Assembly (NCBI GenBank): GCA_024516035.1
Contig: CM044956.1
Span: 5,764,222 to 5,828,221, forward strand
Length of the DNA: 64,000 nt
From: Bactericera cockerelli
Lineage: Eukaryota > Arthropoda > Insecta > Hemiptera > Triozidae
Direction of reading: 5' to 3'
Shown: piece after piece, positions 1-10,397 of the stretch
Layout: each line of letters starts with the position of its first letter
Position numbering within the stretch: the stretch's first letter is position 1
Translations under genes and position numbers: made by a program
Notes under the pieces: generated by a model
What the model was told of the DNA's origin: nothing
Databases searched by the model: none
Seen by the model: the letters and a program-made list of their open reading frames with translations, nothing else

Positions 1-1075
1 GATAATAGAGAGATGAGGAGGTGTAGGATAAGAGATAGGGAGGAGGAGGTAGATGGAGATGATGTGAAGGATAAGTGACTGAAATGAAGGAGGAAGAAGA
101 GGTAGATGGAGGATAAGAGAGAGATGAGGAGGTGTAGGATAAGAGATAGAGAGGAGGAGATAGAGGGAGATGATGTGGAGGATAAGTGACTGAAAGGAAG
201 GAGGAAGAAAAGGTAGAGGGAAAAAGTGAATAAGAGAGAGATGAGGAGGTGTAGGATAAGAGATAGGAAGGAGAAGGAGGTAAAAGAAGATGATGTGGAG
301 GATAAGTGACTAATAAGGAGGAGGAAGAAGAGGTAGAGGGAGATGAGGATAAGAGAAAGATGAGGAGGTGTAGGATAAAAGATAGGAAGGAGAAGGAGGT
401 AAAAGAAGATGATGTGGAGGATAAGTGACTGATAAGGAGGAGGAAGAAAAGCTAGATGGAGATGGAGGATAAGAGAGAGATGAGAAGGTGTAGGATAAGA
501 GATAGGGAGGAGGAGGTAGAGGGAGATGATGTGGAGGATAAGTGACTGAAAGGAAGGAGGAAGAAGAGGTAGATGGAGGATAAGAGAGAGATGAGAAGGT
601 GTAGGATAAGAGATAGGGAGGAGAAGGAGGTAGAGGGAGATGATGTGGAGGATAAGTGACTAAAAAGGAGGAGGAAGAAAAGGTAGAGCGAGATGGAGGA
701 TAGGAGAGAGATTTGGAGGTGTAGGATAAAAGATGGGAGGAGAAGGAGGTAAAAGAAGATGATGTGGAGGATAAGTGACTGAAAAGGAAGAGGAGAAAGA
801 GGTGGAGGGAGATAAGAGAGAGATGAGGAGGTGTAGGATAAGAGATAGGGAGGAGGTATAGGGATATGATGGGGAGGATAACTAACTGAGAGGGAGGAGG
901 AAATAAAGGTAGAGAGATATGAGGATGTGGGGTAGAGGATAAAGGGGGGGGTTAACCAAAGACAGAAGATTAGTTGGAGGTGAAGAGACAGGATGGGAGA
1001 AGAAGGATAGAGAGGGTGTGTGAAGGTGATGAAGAGGGAGGGATAAGGGTGTGGATGGGGGGAAGGGGGTGGGGG
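1..1075. repeat. Purine-rich minisatellite, period about 117 bp
   Basis: The landmark 'gtggaggataagtgact' recurs at roughly 65, 174, 295, 413, 530, 646 and 763, giving about eight copies of a 109-121 bp unit made almost only of A and G on the plus strand. Copies degrade after about 870 and grade into G-rich sequence up to 1075. The array is open at the left edge of the window, so its true length is unknown. No coding potential. Confidence 0.9.
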
Positions 1076-1531
1076 CAGGATTAATCGACTGTTTCCATTA
1101 GGAGCTGAAAGATTCCTTCGGAGCTTTTTTTTTCTGATGACGTCAGACGAATTTTGCGACCTTGAACTTTTTCTAGGAGTGGGGGAGATTATGGAATGGA
1201 ATATGAATGTAATATGTATTTGTGTGTGTGGGTGAGAGAGTATGATAAAAAAAAAAATTCATACACGAAAACATTCACCAACCAGTTTTTCTCTAGATCT
1301 GGCACATTTCGTGTCTGGTTAATGATTCCAAGAACAATACGAGGATTGAGGAGTTAACCTAAATCCCCACTTCCATGGATGGTTTTTGCTCCAAAGACAA
1401 AATTCAGAGTTGCCTCCATAAGGAACCTACACCGAAGATGATTATACTGACTTCTTGAGTTCGATGTAAGCTCTACTTGATTTAGTTCTTTTATAGCTTA
1501 TTTTTGTATCTTTCCATAAGCGAGACCCTTT
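1076..1531. other. Unassigned spacer with a CRE-like octamer
   Basis: No gene or known repeat recognised. A perfect TGACGTCA palindrome (CREB/ATF consensus) lies at 1138-1145; a single octamer is weak evidence for function. If the exon at 3820-3899 is real, this stretch is downstream of it on the minus strand and could hold a later exon, but I found no convincing acceptor plus reading frame. Confidence 0.3.
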
Positions 1532-1533
1532 TA

Positions 1534-2982
1534 TACAGTATGTTTCAGAAAAGGTGGCCACCCCCTCGTAACTTTTGAACACGACGGAATTTTTCAATTC
1601 TGTAAAGTCCTAGGTATAGGAAGTGCCCTATGGCCCATCCTGTGGTCATATTTATTTTTGGCCCCGGTCGGCCCTTCCGGCTTTTAGGCCATATTTTTTC
1701 ATTTTTTTCGCGAATTTTAAATGGAATGCTATATTTTTTATTCCTGTTAATTAAAGTCTAAGTTAGGCTGAGTATAATGAGCTTTTAAAATTTTCAAAAA
1801 CCTTATCAGGGGCGGAGCTAGTAGGGTGCAAGTTTCAAAATTGTTACACCCTGTATTTCAGCGTTAGTTAGATTTTTTAGTACTTTTTTTATGTTCATAG
1901 GTTCAAAATATTGTTTTACACCATATGAAATCAAAAAAATATTCTTGTTTACTTCTAATCAGGGTCATAGTAAGGTTTTTGTAAAAGTACTTTTTTTCTC
2001 ACGTCAATTTTTCCGTAAATTAATGGTGTTCTCGAAATTGGCATTTTTAGAGGTGAAAGTCTGCAGTGACATATGTTTTTTATGCTTGAAATCGAAAGAA
2101 AACTTAACGGAGAAGCGATTAAAATCATAAAAAAAGCCATTTAACCTGCTAGTTTTTTCACGACAGTGTCCGGTAAAGTGGGTGAATTTCGTATTGGATT
2201 TTTTTTGTTGTTGAGGAAACACAATTGGCATAGAAAATAAATAATATCTAATAAGGGAATATTACTTCAATGAACATAACTAAATGCGAAATTAAATGAA
2301 AATTATTTCTTCTAAATCAGTGCCGGATATTTTTTTTTCTCTCTCTCTTTCTCTCGTGAAAAAACTAGCAGGTTAAATGGCTTTTTTTATGATTTTAATC
2401 GCTTCTCCGTTAAGTTTTCTTTCGATTTCAAGCATAAAAAACATATGTCACTGCAGACTTTCACCTCTAAAAATGCCAATTTCGAGAACCCATTAATTTA
2501 CGGAAAAATTGACGTGAGAAAAAAAGTACTTTTACAAAAACCTTACTATGACCCTGATTAGAAGTAAACAAGAATATTTTTTTGATTTCATATGGTGTAA
2601 AACAATATTTTGAACCTATGAACATAAAAAAAGTACTAAAAAATCTAACTAACGCTGAAATACAGGGTGTAACAATTTTGAAACTTGCACCCTACTAGCT
2701 CCGCCCCTGATAAGGTTTTTGAAAATTTTAAAAGCTCATTATACTCAGCCTAACTTGGACTTTAATTAACAGGAATAAAAAATATAGCATTCCATTTAAA
2801 ATTCGCGAGAAAAATGAAAAAATATGGCCTAAAAGCCGGAAGGGCCGACCGGGGCCAAAAATAAATATGACCACAGGATGGACCATAGGGCACTTCCTAT
2901 ACCTAGGACTTTACAGAATTGAAAAATTCCGTCGCGTTCAAAAGTTACGAGGGGGTGGCCACCTTTTCTGAAACATACTGTA
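1534..2982. mobile_element. Foldback element 1, TA-flanked, 627-bp inverted arms
   Basis: Left arm 1536-2162 is the near-exact reverse complement of right arm 2355-2980, with only a handful of mismatches, around a 192-bp loop. The outer ends are CAGTATGTTTCAG and its complement, and TA lies immediately outside each end (1534-1535, 2981-2982), as expected of Tc1/mariner-type insertion. The small ORFs inside are mirror images from the two arms, and no transposase is present, so it is non-autonomous. Very high arm identity suggests recent insertion or arm gene conversion. Confidence 0.92.
2163..2354. other. Loop of foldback element 1
   Basis: AT-rich 192-bp centre without a reading frame. It ends in a short CT run (2338-2354) just before the right arm. 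Confidence 0.7.
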
Positions 2983-3052
2983 TACGAAATATACGAACAT
3001 TTTGAAAAATGTACCTACTGGATAGTTATTTTTTAAATGAGAAAAAACAAAA

Positions 3053-3771
3053 AACACTGCCAATTATGGACACAAAACTTCCTCGTGATTGCTTCACATT
3101 GTAAACACGTGCCAATTTTGAGATTTTATAGAAAATTACTTGTATCTCCAAAACGGCTCAACCGATTTTCTTCAAATTTGTTTTATATGGTAGAATATCA
3201 TTTTTTCTACATTCTAGATTCCACAAAAAATTCTGTATCGGCAAGTCGTAGTCCTTATTTTTTTACTTTTTTGTCCAAAATTTCGGAATTTCTTAAATAT
3301 CAAAGTTAAATTATAATTATTTTGAAAATAAATATAAATAACCTTTGTGAAACAATAATATGCATATTCTTACAAAATTTCATCGAAATCGGGTGTACCG
3401 TTCACGAGATATAAGCGTTTAAGTAAAAAGTTAGTGGTCAGGCGCATGGTCTCTTTCACCTAGAACCGCTGGTATGAATTCGATGAATTTAAAATGGGAC
3501 CATCTACAGAATATCTCCTAGATATGTGCAAAATTTCATTAAAATCGGTCGAGTAGTTTCCGAGATTTGCGCGTTACAAGGAATCGTTTTAACAGACCGA
3601 CGGATCGACAGACCGACAGACCGACAGACGGACACAAAACCAAATTTACTCAGTAGGTTATGAAACGTCCAGAAATATGAAAAAAATTGAAATCGGAGCA
3701 AAAAAATATTTTTTTTTAGAAAAACGAACACAATACTTCCGATTTCTAATATTAGAAATTTCTCGGAAGTA
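3053..3771 (+). repeat. Family N repeat, near-complete copy
   Basis: Starts with 'actgccaattatggacac' and matches 9926-10397 plus 11276-11484, and 58771-59098. The middle carries the motif 'aaaatttcat(t/c)aaaatcgg' followed by a short GACAGACC/GACGGAC run at about 3594-3632. The 3' end is a 36-nt imperfect palindrome (3735-3770). Such motifs are common in non-autonomous arthropod repeats. The class is unresolved: no TIRs, no poly-A, no ORF. Confidence 0.8.
3735..3770. repeat. Family N terminal hairpin
   Basis: Begins acttccgatttctaat and ends attagaaatttctcggaagt, an imperfect palindrome able to form a hairpin. The same hairpin recurs at 11447, 12138, 15417, 17689, 17802 and 30829, sometimes without the rest of family N. 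Confidence 0.85.
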
Positions 3772-3819
3772 AAACAATAGTGCTTTATTTAATAAAAAAA
3801 AATGTTAAATTCAACTTAC

Positions 3820-3899
3820 CATTTCTGGTGGTTGATGCAAAGGTATGGACTACCAATAGAACAGAGACAGTGGCAACAATCATTCTGAGGTCAGCATTT
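3820..3899 (-). CDS. Candidate first coding exon of a secreted protein
   Basis: Read on the minus strand, a pyrimidine-rich acceptor ending tgtttcag precedes 3899. Fifteen bases later an ATG (3883-3881) opens 21 codons beginning MIVATVSVLLVVHTFA then STTRN, and the exon ends with G followed by a consensus donor GTAAGT (3819-3814), so the intron is phase 1. The peptide is a textbook signal sequence: short N-region, hydrophobic core, small residues near a likely A-S cleavage site. This is typical of insect secreted-protein genes, where a short first coding exon carries the signal peptide and a 5' UTR exon lies upstream. Downstream exons would lie below 3814, beyond family N and foldback element 1 or outside the window; I could not identify one. 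An alternative overlapping frame starting ATG at 3897 is open but cysteine-rich and less convincing. The protein family is unknown. Confidence 0.55.
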
Positions 3900-3921
3900 C
3901 TGAAACAATCAATTAATTAAG

Positions 3922-4067
3922 TTATCATATTTGTGTTAATCACTTACGTGATATTAAAACTACTGAACATCGCTTTTACTAAATCTACGCGGGTTAACCG
4001 AGACTTGAACCACCGACCTCCAGGTTACAAGTCCGCCGCCTTATCGATCATGCTACTTAGGTCGGTT
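3922..4067 (-). mobile_element. tRNA-derived SINE, family A
   Basis: On the minus strand the head contains an A-box-like stretch (tgatcgataaggc) and a B-box ggttcaagtc, followed by the conserved tail that ends tgtgttaatcac...atgata. Matches 28892-29028 and 56429-56571 end to end. It lies just upstream of the candidate exon at 3820-3899, so would sit in that gene's 5' intron or promoter. Confidence 0.8.
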
Positions 4068-4242
4068 GAAAGCTCTTATAGTGTTTCTTCAAAAATAGAA
4101 AATATATTTTATGTCCCAAGTCCTTTAACATAAACACTTTATCTCCTGATAATGCAAGGATTATAGTGGATACCTGATCCAAATTGTTTTTTTTTTTTTT
4201 TTTTTGCAAATAATTAAACGACTATGACATCATCTTGCAATT

Positions 4243-4327
4243 TACATTTATTTTATCGTTTAAGAGACATGAACTGGCAACCTAAGTTTGCCAGTTCATG
4301 TCTCATAAACGATAAAAAAATATAAAT
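4243..4327. repeat. Isolated near-perfect 85-bp hairpin
   Basis: The arms 'gagacatgaactggcaa' and 'ttgccagttcatgtctc' extend outward to catttattttatcgttt and its near-complement, giving a stem of about 37 bp with a tiny loop. It could be a minimal foldback MITE or, by size, a small-RNA hairpin. No other copy is visible in the window. Confidence 0.75.
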
Positions 4328-4523
4328 GAACTTTCTTGACAGCAATGACTGCGGAACGTAAGTGACAAGAATCCGGAGAAAAATAGTAAATTTTGAGAAA
4401 AAATAATTCGGGAATTAATTGATTAATTGAAAATAATAATTAAATTTAAACTCTTTCTTGGAATTTTATTATGAACAATGGTATAATTATGTAAAAAAAA
4501 TTGTACATAATTATACAAACTTC

Positions 4524-4612
4524 AACCATGAGGCTGAGCATTTGAGCAATTCCAACCCCAACTCTAGGGAAAAATTCCAACCCCAGGAAAAAAGGCAAAG
4601 TGAAAGAAGAAG
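4524..4612 (-). repeat. Degenerate family D fragment
   Basis: Minus-strand read shows cttcttctttcactttgcc and a diverged 'ttcaacctcat..'-type stretch, as in the better copies at 21286-21560 and 32628-32780. Strongly decayed. Confidence 0.4.
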
Positions 4613-4810
4613 ACGTTGTTATCCAAAATTCTAGAATGGTTTTAAACAATTCAATTACATATTAGAACAGTGTTTATGTTCCAAGAAATTTAGTGGTTAA
4701 ATACAGCCTGGATAATGGGATGCCACCACAAGCATGTGAGGAAATAAATTGACGGATAAAACAAGGGTGTCCTAAAGAGCAAGGCTTTCTCTAAAAGAAA
4801 ATATAAAGAT

Positions 4811-5027
4811 ATTTTTTTTTACGTCACTTTTTTTAACTTCATTGTCATATCACCAGTAGTTACTCTAATTAACGTCACCCAGCCTGAATGGGACCTGGAA
4901 TATCCAGAATCACGAGGGTTCGAATTTGAAGGGTCACCCATCCCATTCCTAGCCGCACTGGACGTTGCTTAACTTCAGTGACGGAATGGGATCTGGTGTA
5001 TTCAAAACAAGCCATCGCGACGCTGGC
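4811..5027 (-). mobile_element. 5S-rRNA-derived SINE
   Basis: Minus-strand copy. The head retains 5S landmarks: a gaagttaagcaacgtcc region and ...gggatgggtgaccc, which correspond to the internal promoter of 5S rRNA. The body contains a diverged 'ggtcccattcaggctgggtga' equivalent and the tail runs into a poly-T (poly-A on the SINE strand). Compare the best copy at 36451-36718. Confidence 0.85.
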
Positions 5028-5182
5028 TGTGACTATATTTTTTTAAATAATAATTTGAAAAAGAAATCTAAGCTTTATAATGTGGCTTGGAAATTTTCTT
5101 TTTAGAATCAAATTTTTCTTGAATCATTCTTCTTCTTTAAGTCTTTTAAACAACGAGGTTATTTGAGACTTAATTTTTACAC

Positions 5183-5300
5183 AAGAAACTTACAATCTTG
5201 CTACTCACATTCACCTACACCAGCCTGAGTAAGCCCGGGAATAGCCAGTATCACAGTTTTTCCAACTTTTGGGTCACTTAGCTGGACTTTTCTTAATTTC
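5183..5300 (-). mobile_element. 5S SINE fragment (body)
   Basis: Minus strand: 'gctattcccgggcttactca' followed by a stretch equal to the body of the 36451-36718 copy. Only traces of the 5S head remain. Confidence 0.6.
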
Positions 5301-6009
5301 AAACATCTTATAAGAATTTACATATTTATATTTTATAACCAGGGGACCGGCTGGCTTGAACAAAGTTGCAATGATTTTTAAACATAAGCCTGTTGGGTCT
5401 CATATACAAGTATAAGGGGTTCCTGTTTAAAAATATAATGAAAAACAAAATAAACCTCTATTAGCACGAACTATTTTCCGATTCCTTAAGTTCCTTTTTA
5501 TTTAGGTAGGATAAGATAAGAGCTAGTTATTTGTGTTATTATCTCACAATTTTTAGTGGGTAGCATCGACATTACGAGAACTAATGCTTATGCATCAATT
5601 CTCCAACCAACCATTATATTCCAATATCAATCTCGTAATGCCGCCACTGGTCGTTGCCCACTCTACAACTTTTGTCCTCACGAGGCTAGGGTAGGCCCCG
5701 ACATCCAAAGTACAGAGCCGAAAAAATCCGACCTCGCTTTATTGACTACTTTTATTATTCAGGTTCGCCTGTATTAAAATAATATGAACTAACATGATAA
5801 CATTTGCATTAGATTTTGAAACACGTAAAAGCATACTTTTTCCATTATTGCATCATACAATGCACTTTACATTTTACAACCGTGCACTTTTTACACACAC
5901 ATCCTGTAATCTTAGTTAGACATTAAGTTTAACGATTGTCTCTGTACAATTTTACAATTGTACATGCACGATGGTGGAAGTACATTTTAAAACACTCGAA
6001 TCCAGAAAC
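5301..6009. other. Unassigned AT-rich stretch
   Basis: No recognised repeat or gene. A 73-codon plus-strand frame at 5556-5777 uses a non-ATG start and matches nothing I recognise. It ends in 'tattattcag', which could be an acceptor, but there is no other support. Confidence 0.3.
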
Positions 6010-6410
6010 GAGGACAGAGATAGAGAGAGAAATGGTGTAAAAAAGAGAGAGAAATGGAGAGATAGAGAGAGAAACGGTGTGAGAAAAAGAGAGAGAAATG
6101 GAGTAAGAGGGAAATATAATAATTATATATAGAGAGAGAGAGAAGAGAGAGAGAGATAAAGAAAGATAGAGAGAAAGAAGAGAGAGACAGAGATCAAGAA
6201 AGAGAGAGAGAGAATTTTTTTTTGAATTTGAATATTTTCTTTATTTGCATGAATCATATTTTATACATTATTATAATCACCTCCTAAGATAAGTCTACCT
6301 TATTTGGAGGTGGGCTCTCCTCTAAATTTAAAAGAATAATATAATAATTTTACAGAGAGAGAAAAAAAGAGAAAGAGAGAAAGAAAGAGAGAGAGAGAGA
6401 GACAAGGACC
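6010..6410. repeat. GA-rich simple-sequence tracts
   Basis: Interrupted (GAGAGA)n runs at 6018-6212 and 6352-6403 with a 130-bp AT-rich insert between them. Confidence 0.85.
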
Positions 6411-6770
6411 CAGGAAATAAATGCACATAAAAGAAAATTGCGATATAGTTTTCTGCAAACCTTGTTGTTTTTTTCTGTCTCTTCTTCTCTACTTCTTCTT
6501 TTTGTTTCTGTTTTGTTTTGTTTTTTTTTTTTGCACAAAAGTTCAGAACATAACGGCGTAAACTGAGCGACATGATTTTCGCATGAGCCTGCGGCTGGAA
6601 AGAAAGAAAAGGTTGAGAATTCCATGAGTGCAGATATACAAGGTGTTTCCAAAGCAGTTATTATTTTTAACTGGTTGGAGTTCCACAACCCTAATTATCA
6701 CACCGACCTCTATTAGATCTTCTGTGATTAGATGATTTTCTTTGGTTTTTACGTCCTGATTTGATTTAAA

Positions 6771-6935
6771 ATAATAATAACACTCTTTAGGGGAAGGTAA
6801 CCACCAGGCGAGGGTAATGCTCAAAGCATTTTCTACCACCTAACTCATTATTATGAGTCTCATTATTATGTGTCTCCTCAGAGTCTCATTATTATGTGGT
6901 CAAAAACCAGAATAAATGAGAAAAAAATCATGCAA
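6771..6935 (-). mobile_element. tRNA-derived SINE family B, 3' part
   Basis: Begins with the ATAATAATAA tail and 'ggaaggtaaccaccaggcga', the hallmark of family B, on the minus strand. An internal 'ctcattattatg' stretch is locally triplicated (6846-6897). The tRNA head is missing. Confidence 0.8.
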
Positions 6936-6943
6936 TGATTGCG

Positions 6944-7016
6944 TACTGCGTAAGATAGGGAAAACCGACGCTTAGCAATGACTCAAGCTATAGAATTTGT
7001 CTCTACACTTCGCCCT
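6944..7016 (-). repeat. Family L MITE fragment
   Basis: Contains 'gtaagatagggaaaaccgac' then gcttagcaatgact, matching the reverse complement of the complete family L copy at 38689-38822. Only the half with the end ...cttcgccct is present. Confidence 0.6.
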
Positions 7017-7396
7017 AAATGTCAATGCAATCATTTCAATGCAATCATTTCGATTCGCACTGAATAAGTTCACACTTTCCGTCTGATAAGCATCGGGAAT
7101 ACTTAGCGAACTATTGAAACTTTGATGAAGGAGCGGAAAGCGGAACTAAAGTTTCATGAAAAAGATTGCGATGAATGGAAATTGATTAAAGAACAAGCCG
7201 GCAAAAGAATTAATGTTCTTTTAATTGAGATTAATTAAGAAAAAAATAAATTCTATCGCTTTTTTACTTTCCTTATTTAGAATAGGTTTTTACTCAATAG
7301 CATAAAAAAGAGTAAACATGAAGTGCTGTTGAAAACTGCATTGAACAGTTTTTCTTTTTCTTTGAAATAGTCTATGTTGAATGATTTCATTTAACA
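7017..7396. other. Unassigned spacer
   Basis: AT-rich, with a short local duplication of 'tcaatgcaatcatttc' near 7022-7050. Nothing else recognised. Confidence 0.4.
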
Positions 7397-7929
7397 CAGG
7401 GGTTCCCAAACTTCCTCAAGCCACGGACCACTTTTGAATTTCCTAATTTTCCACGGACCACTTTCATAACCTAACAGACATGTTTGTAGGCGTATTGTTG
7501 AGGAGGCCAAGGCTCACATCGGGCTGTAGTGCCACTTGGTAAGGTAAGGTACTTTCATAACCTTGGTTTTTTTCAATGCGATGGATGTTCTTGCATGTCT
7601 CTTACTAGTTTTCCAATGCGAGATTTAATACTCTTGGTTAAACAAACTCTCATGTCATTACTCGGGTTAAGCTCATTTCTTTGCTGGAACTTCTTATTTA
7701 CAAGGATAGAGAAAGCCTTGTTCAGAAAGGTATGTAGTGCTGAACACCATCAGAAACCGCAGGGCCATTTTCCGGATGGTTTGGTATGTTTAAACACTTC
7801 TTGGACCAAAATATTTCCAAATCAACGACTTCGAACGTGTTTTTTCTACTGCGGGGACCACCTCACGGACCACTTTAAACCTTCTGGCGGACCATCAGTG
7901 GTCCGCGGACCACAGTTTGGGAACCCCTG
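7397..7929. mobile_element. Non-autonomous hAT-like element
   Basis: Terminal inverted repeats CAGGGGTTCCCAAACT and its complement at the two ends, with an 8-bp target duplication atttaaca (7389-7396) / atttaata (7930-7937, one mismatch). Subterminal repeats of 'ccacggaccactt' occur near both ends. CAGGGGTTCCCAAAC-type ends and 8-bp duplications are characteristic of hAT elements. The 133-codon ORF inside shows no hAT transposase motif. A relative in opposite orientation is at 37824-38292. Confidence 0.9.
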
Positions 7930-8249
7930 ATTTAATAACACAACTCTCAAACAAGTTAAGGCGGATTTGAAATCTTCTACTTTTTAAATACAATTAGTTT
8001 TGCAATACAAGTCTTGTAATTAAATTACTTCTTTTGATTACAACCGTGAAGATTTTGATTAAATTGAGGAGACAGTGAAAAACTCGTATTTACAATGAGT
8101 CTGAATACCTATTTGAATTGAGTATAATTAACCAATTGAGACGTACTTTATGAATACACTTTATGTACTTCTAGCAAATAACTCCTTTAAAGTGGATCAG
8201 CAAGTAAAGATATAGGTATAATAATTATGTTCTCATAGCTTTTCTGTCA

Positions 8250-8421
8250 AACTTCTCACTTTTCTGTTTATACTGATTAAAATAGAGAGGTTAGTTGATG
8301 GCATGGATATTCAGAACTATTACCTGCTAATGAGAGCAACTAAGCTCGAAACAGCTGTTCCGGTATGTTCTGATATTCATGTACATCTAGTACAACTTCT
8401 CACTTTTCTGTTTAAACTGAC
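8250..8421 (+). repeat. 170-bp repeat also found at 57022-57193
   Basis: Both copies run from 'acttctcacttttctg' to a second 'acttctcacttttctg', so the unit is itself bounded by a direct repeat, and share nearly every base between. Here it supplies the first 40 codons of the following reading frame, hence that N-terminus is repeat-derived. Confidence 0.8.
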
Positions 8422-8917
8422 AGAAACCCTCCCCCATGTACTTGGTTCCTGCCGCAAGAGTGAGCTCCTCCGAAATACTCGCCACCACACCGTGAGGTCC
8501 ACTATTGCAAGTGAAATGCGTCACCTTGGATGGAATGTTGACGAGGAAATCAGCTGTCTCTCGGATGACTCTTCAACTCGTCGTTGCGATATTATTGCTG
8601 TGAAATCAGATTCTAGTCAAGTGCTCATTCTTGACCCAACAGTAAGATTTGAAAAAAATGCTTCTCAAGCTGATGAAGTGGACAGAGAAAAGAAATCCAT
8701 TTACGAGCCGTGTATTGGGGATCTTGCTCGTAGATATCAAATAGAAGCCAACAAGTTCAAGGTGATAGGACTTTTATTTGGAGCACGAGGTGCAATACCT
8801 TCTTTCACCTTCTCAGTGTTGCGTGATCTGGGAATCCCCAATAAGAAGATCATTGATATGAGTTTAAAAATCTTGAAAGATTCAGTTCATATTCTCAACT
8901 ACCACTTATTCCATTAA
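8303..8917 (+). pseudogene. R2-type LINE C-terminal zinc knuckle and endonuclease remnant
   Basis: 204 codons from ATG. Residues about 1-42 come from the 170-bp repeat at 8250-8421. From residue about 42 the sequence 'ETLPHVLGSCRKSELLRNTR' followed by HH resembles the C-terminal CCHC zinc knuckle of R2/CRE-type site-specific non-LTR retrotransposons; the first two cysteines of the knuckle are missing because the homology begins inside it. Then 'RRCDIIAV' and 'VLILDPTVRFE' fit the R2-type restriction-like (PD-D/E-XK) endonuclease core, in which the usual PD and D..V.(F/Y)E appear as CD and DPTVRFE. The frame ends naturally with a stop and is followed by a short AT-rich 3' region to about 9075. 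Reverse transcriptase is absent, so this is a 5'-truncated or recombined remnant, not an active element. Expression of the short frame as a host protein cannot be excluded. Confidence 0.75.
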
Positions 8918-9159
8918 CCAAACAAATTTATAAAAAAAAAATGTTGATAAAAATGTTCCACCTTTAACTTGAAATCTTGTAAAAATCTTGTTTAAAAAAA
9001 ATGTCCAGAAAGCCGGACTTCGTAGTCAAGTGACGTAGTCGTCACACGGCCGTATATAAATAAATATACTTTCTCTCTGTACTACTGAAGAATTCGATTA
9101 TTGGAAACTCTCAAGAAATATTTTTATAATTTTACAAGCCAAGTCCTTGCTTACAGAAT

Positions 9160-9300
9160 TTTCTTTCACAAAGAAAATTCTGTTCCCTCCGAACACGTGA
9201 GGCTGACATTTCTGGCCCTACCCATGTTGGGTGAGGTTAATGTGGGTAGCTAGCGAATGGAGGGTAACACCCCCGTACTAATAAGGAAGTTAAAATAATA
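9160..9300 (+). mobile_element. Family J SINE, body and tail
   Basis: 'aaattctgttccctccgaac' then ggctgacatttctggccc...gttgggtgaggttaatg and 'gcgaatggagggtaacaccc'. The first piece matches tRNA-headed copies at 27818-28020 and 63340-63478; the second matches the body of the 5S SINE. The tRNA head itself is missing. Confidence 0.7.
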
Positions 9301-9385
9301 ATAAAAAATCGTTGGTGTTATGAAGGCCATCAGGTCGTAATAATGTGCCACAACCAACCAACCTCAACCATGAGGTTGAATGAAA
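9301..9385 (-). repeat. Family D fragment
   Basis: Minus-strand 'ttcaacctcatggttgaggt' then tggttgtggcacat, as in the copy at 32628-32780. A further scrap (ggcaaagtgaaagaagaag) lies at 9591-9612. Confidence 0.65.
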
Positions 9386-9570
9386 CCCAAAGTAGGTGTG
9401 GGGTGGAAGAGATGCGACAGCTAATAACCCCGCCCTTTAAGTAGGACATTAGCTTTATTCTTTTTTTTTGTACTTGTGTCTTTGTTCAGTATATTCATTT
9501 TCTCTTTATAATTTTATTGTATTTTACTGTATATATTTTACTTTGACTTACCTAATAAAGCATAACATAA
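9386..9570 (+). repeat. Family E LINE-like 3' tail
   Basis: Starts 'ggggtggaagagatgcgac', then ataaccccgcccttta, then a T-rich region with tgtatttt-type motifs, and ends cctaataaagcataa followed by TAATAATAAT. AATAAAG plus a trinucleotide tail is the form of many insect non-LTR 3' ends. Confidence 0.75.
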
Positions 9571-9925
9571 TAATAATAGGTTTGGGAAAAGGCAAAGTGA
9601 AAGAAGAAGAAGTTAGAGCACTCAAAAAAAGGTATTTTTAATTTTTATATTCAAGTATCACATTTTGATACCCTCTCGAATCCAAACGGATCCATAAAAC
9701 TCCACGCAGCTTCGTTTCCCAACAATAAAACTCAAGTTATTACTTTTCAAAGCCAGCGGCAAGGTCCCTTGAGTTGGAGCTAAATAATCAATTACTCAGG
9801 AGACACGGATAAAAAGGAAGAAGGTCTTGAAAAAGTAATTTTCTAATATCTGAGAAAAACTTCGGGGAAACTTATTCAAAAAAAGCGACAGAGGGAGAAA
9901 AAAACGGTCAACTGAGGGAAAAAAT

Positions 9926-10397
9926 ACACGGCCAATTATGGACACAATACTTCCTCGTGATTGGTTCACATTGTATACGAGTGGCAATTTTGAGATTTTA
10001 TAATAAATCAAGTGTATCTCCTAAACCGCTTAACTGATTTTCTTCATATTTGTTTAAAATGGTAGAACACAAATTTTCCTATATTCTAGATTTTACAAAA
10101 AATTCTGAATCTCCAAGTCGTGGTGGACTTTATTTTTTGACTTTTTTTTGTAGAAAATATCGGATTTTCTTGAATATCAGAGGTCAATCAAAATTTATTA
10201 AAAAATAACTATGAATGCATTATGTAAAACGCTAATACCCATATACATGCAAAATTTCATCAAAATCGGATCTACCGTGCACGAGATATAAGCGTATGAG
10301 TAAAAAGTTAGTGGTCCGACGCATGGCATCTAACACCAAGAACCGCTAGTGTGAAGTTGATGAATTTAAAATGAGACCATCAACAGACCGTCTCATA
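9926..10397 (+). repeat. Family N copy, 5' part
   Basis: Matches 3053-3520 throughout, then breaks exactly at a TA where foldback element 2 begins. It resumes at 11276. Confidence 0.8.

Noticed and set aside
4749..4785. RT-like RIKQGCP motif on the plus strand
   Set aside because: Only seven or so residues resemble the RT 'RQGCP' motif; flanks do not continue the domain, so it may be chance.
7529..7930. 133-codon ORF as a hAT transposase
   Set aside because: Starts on a non-ATG codon, lies across both terminal regions and shows no transposase motif.
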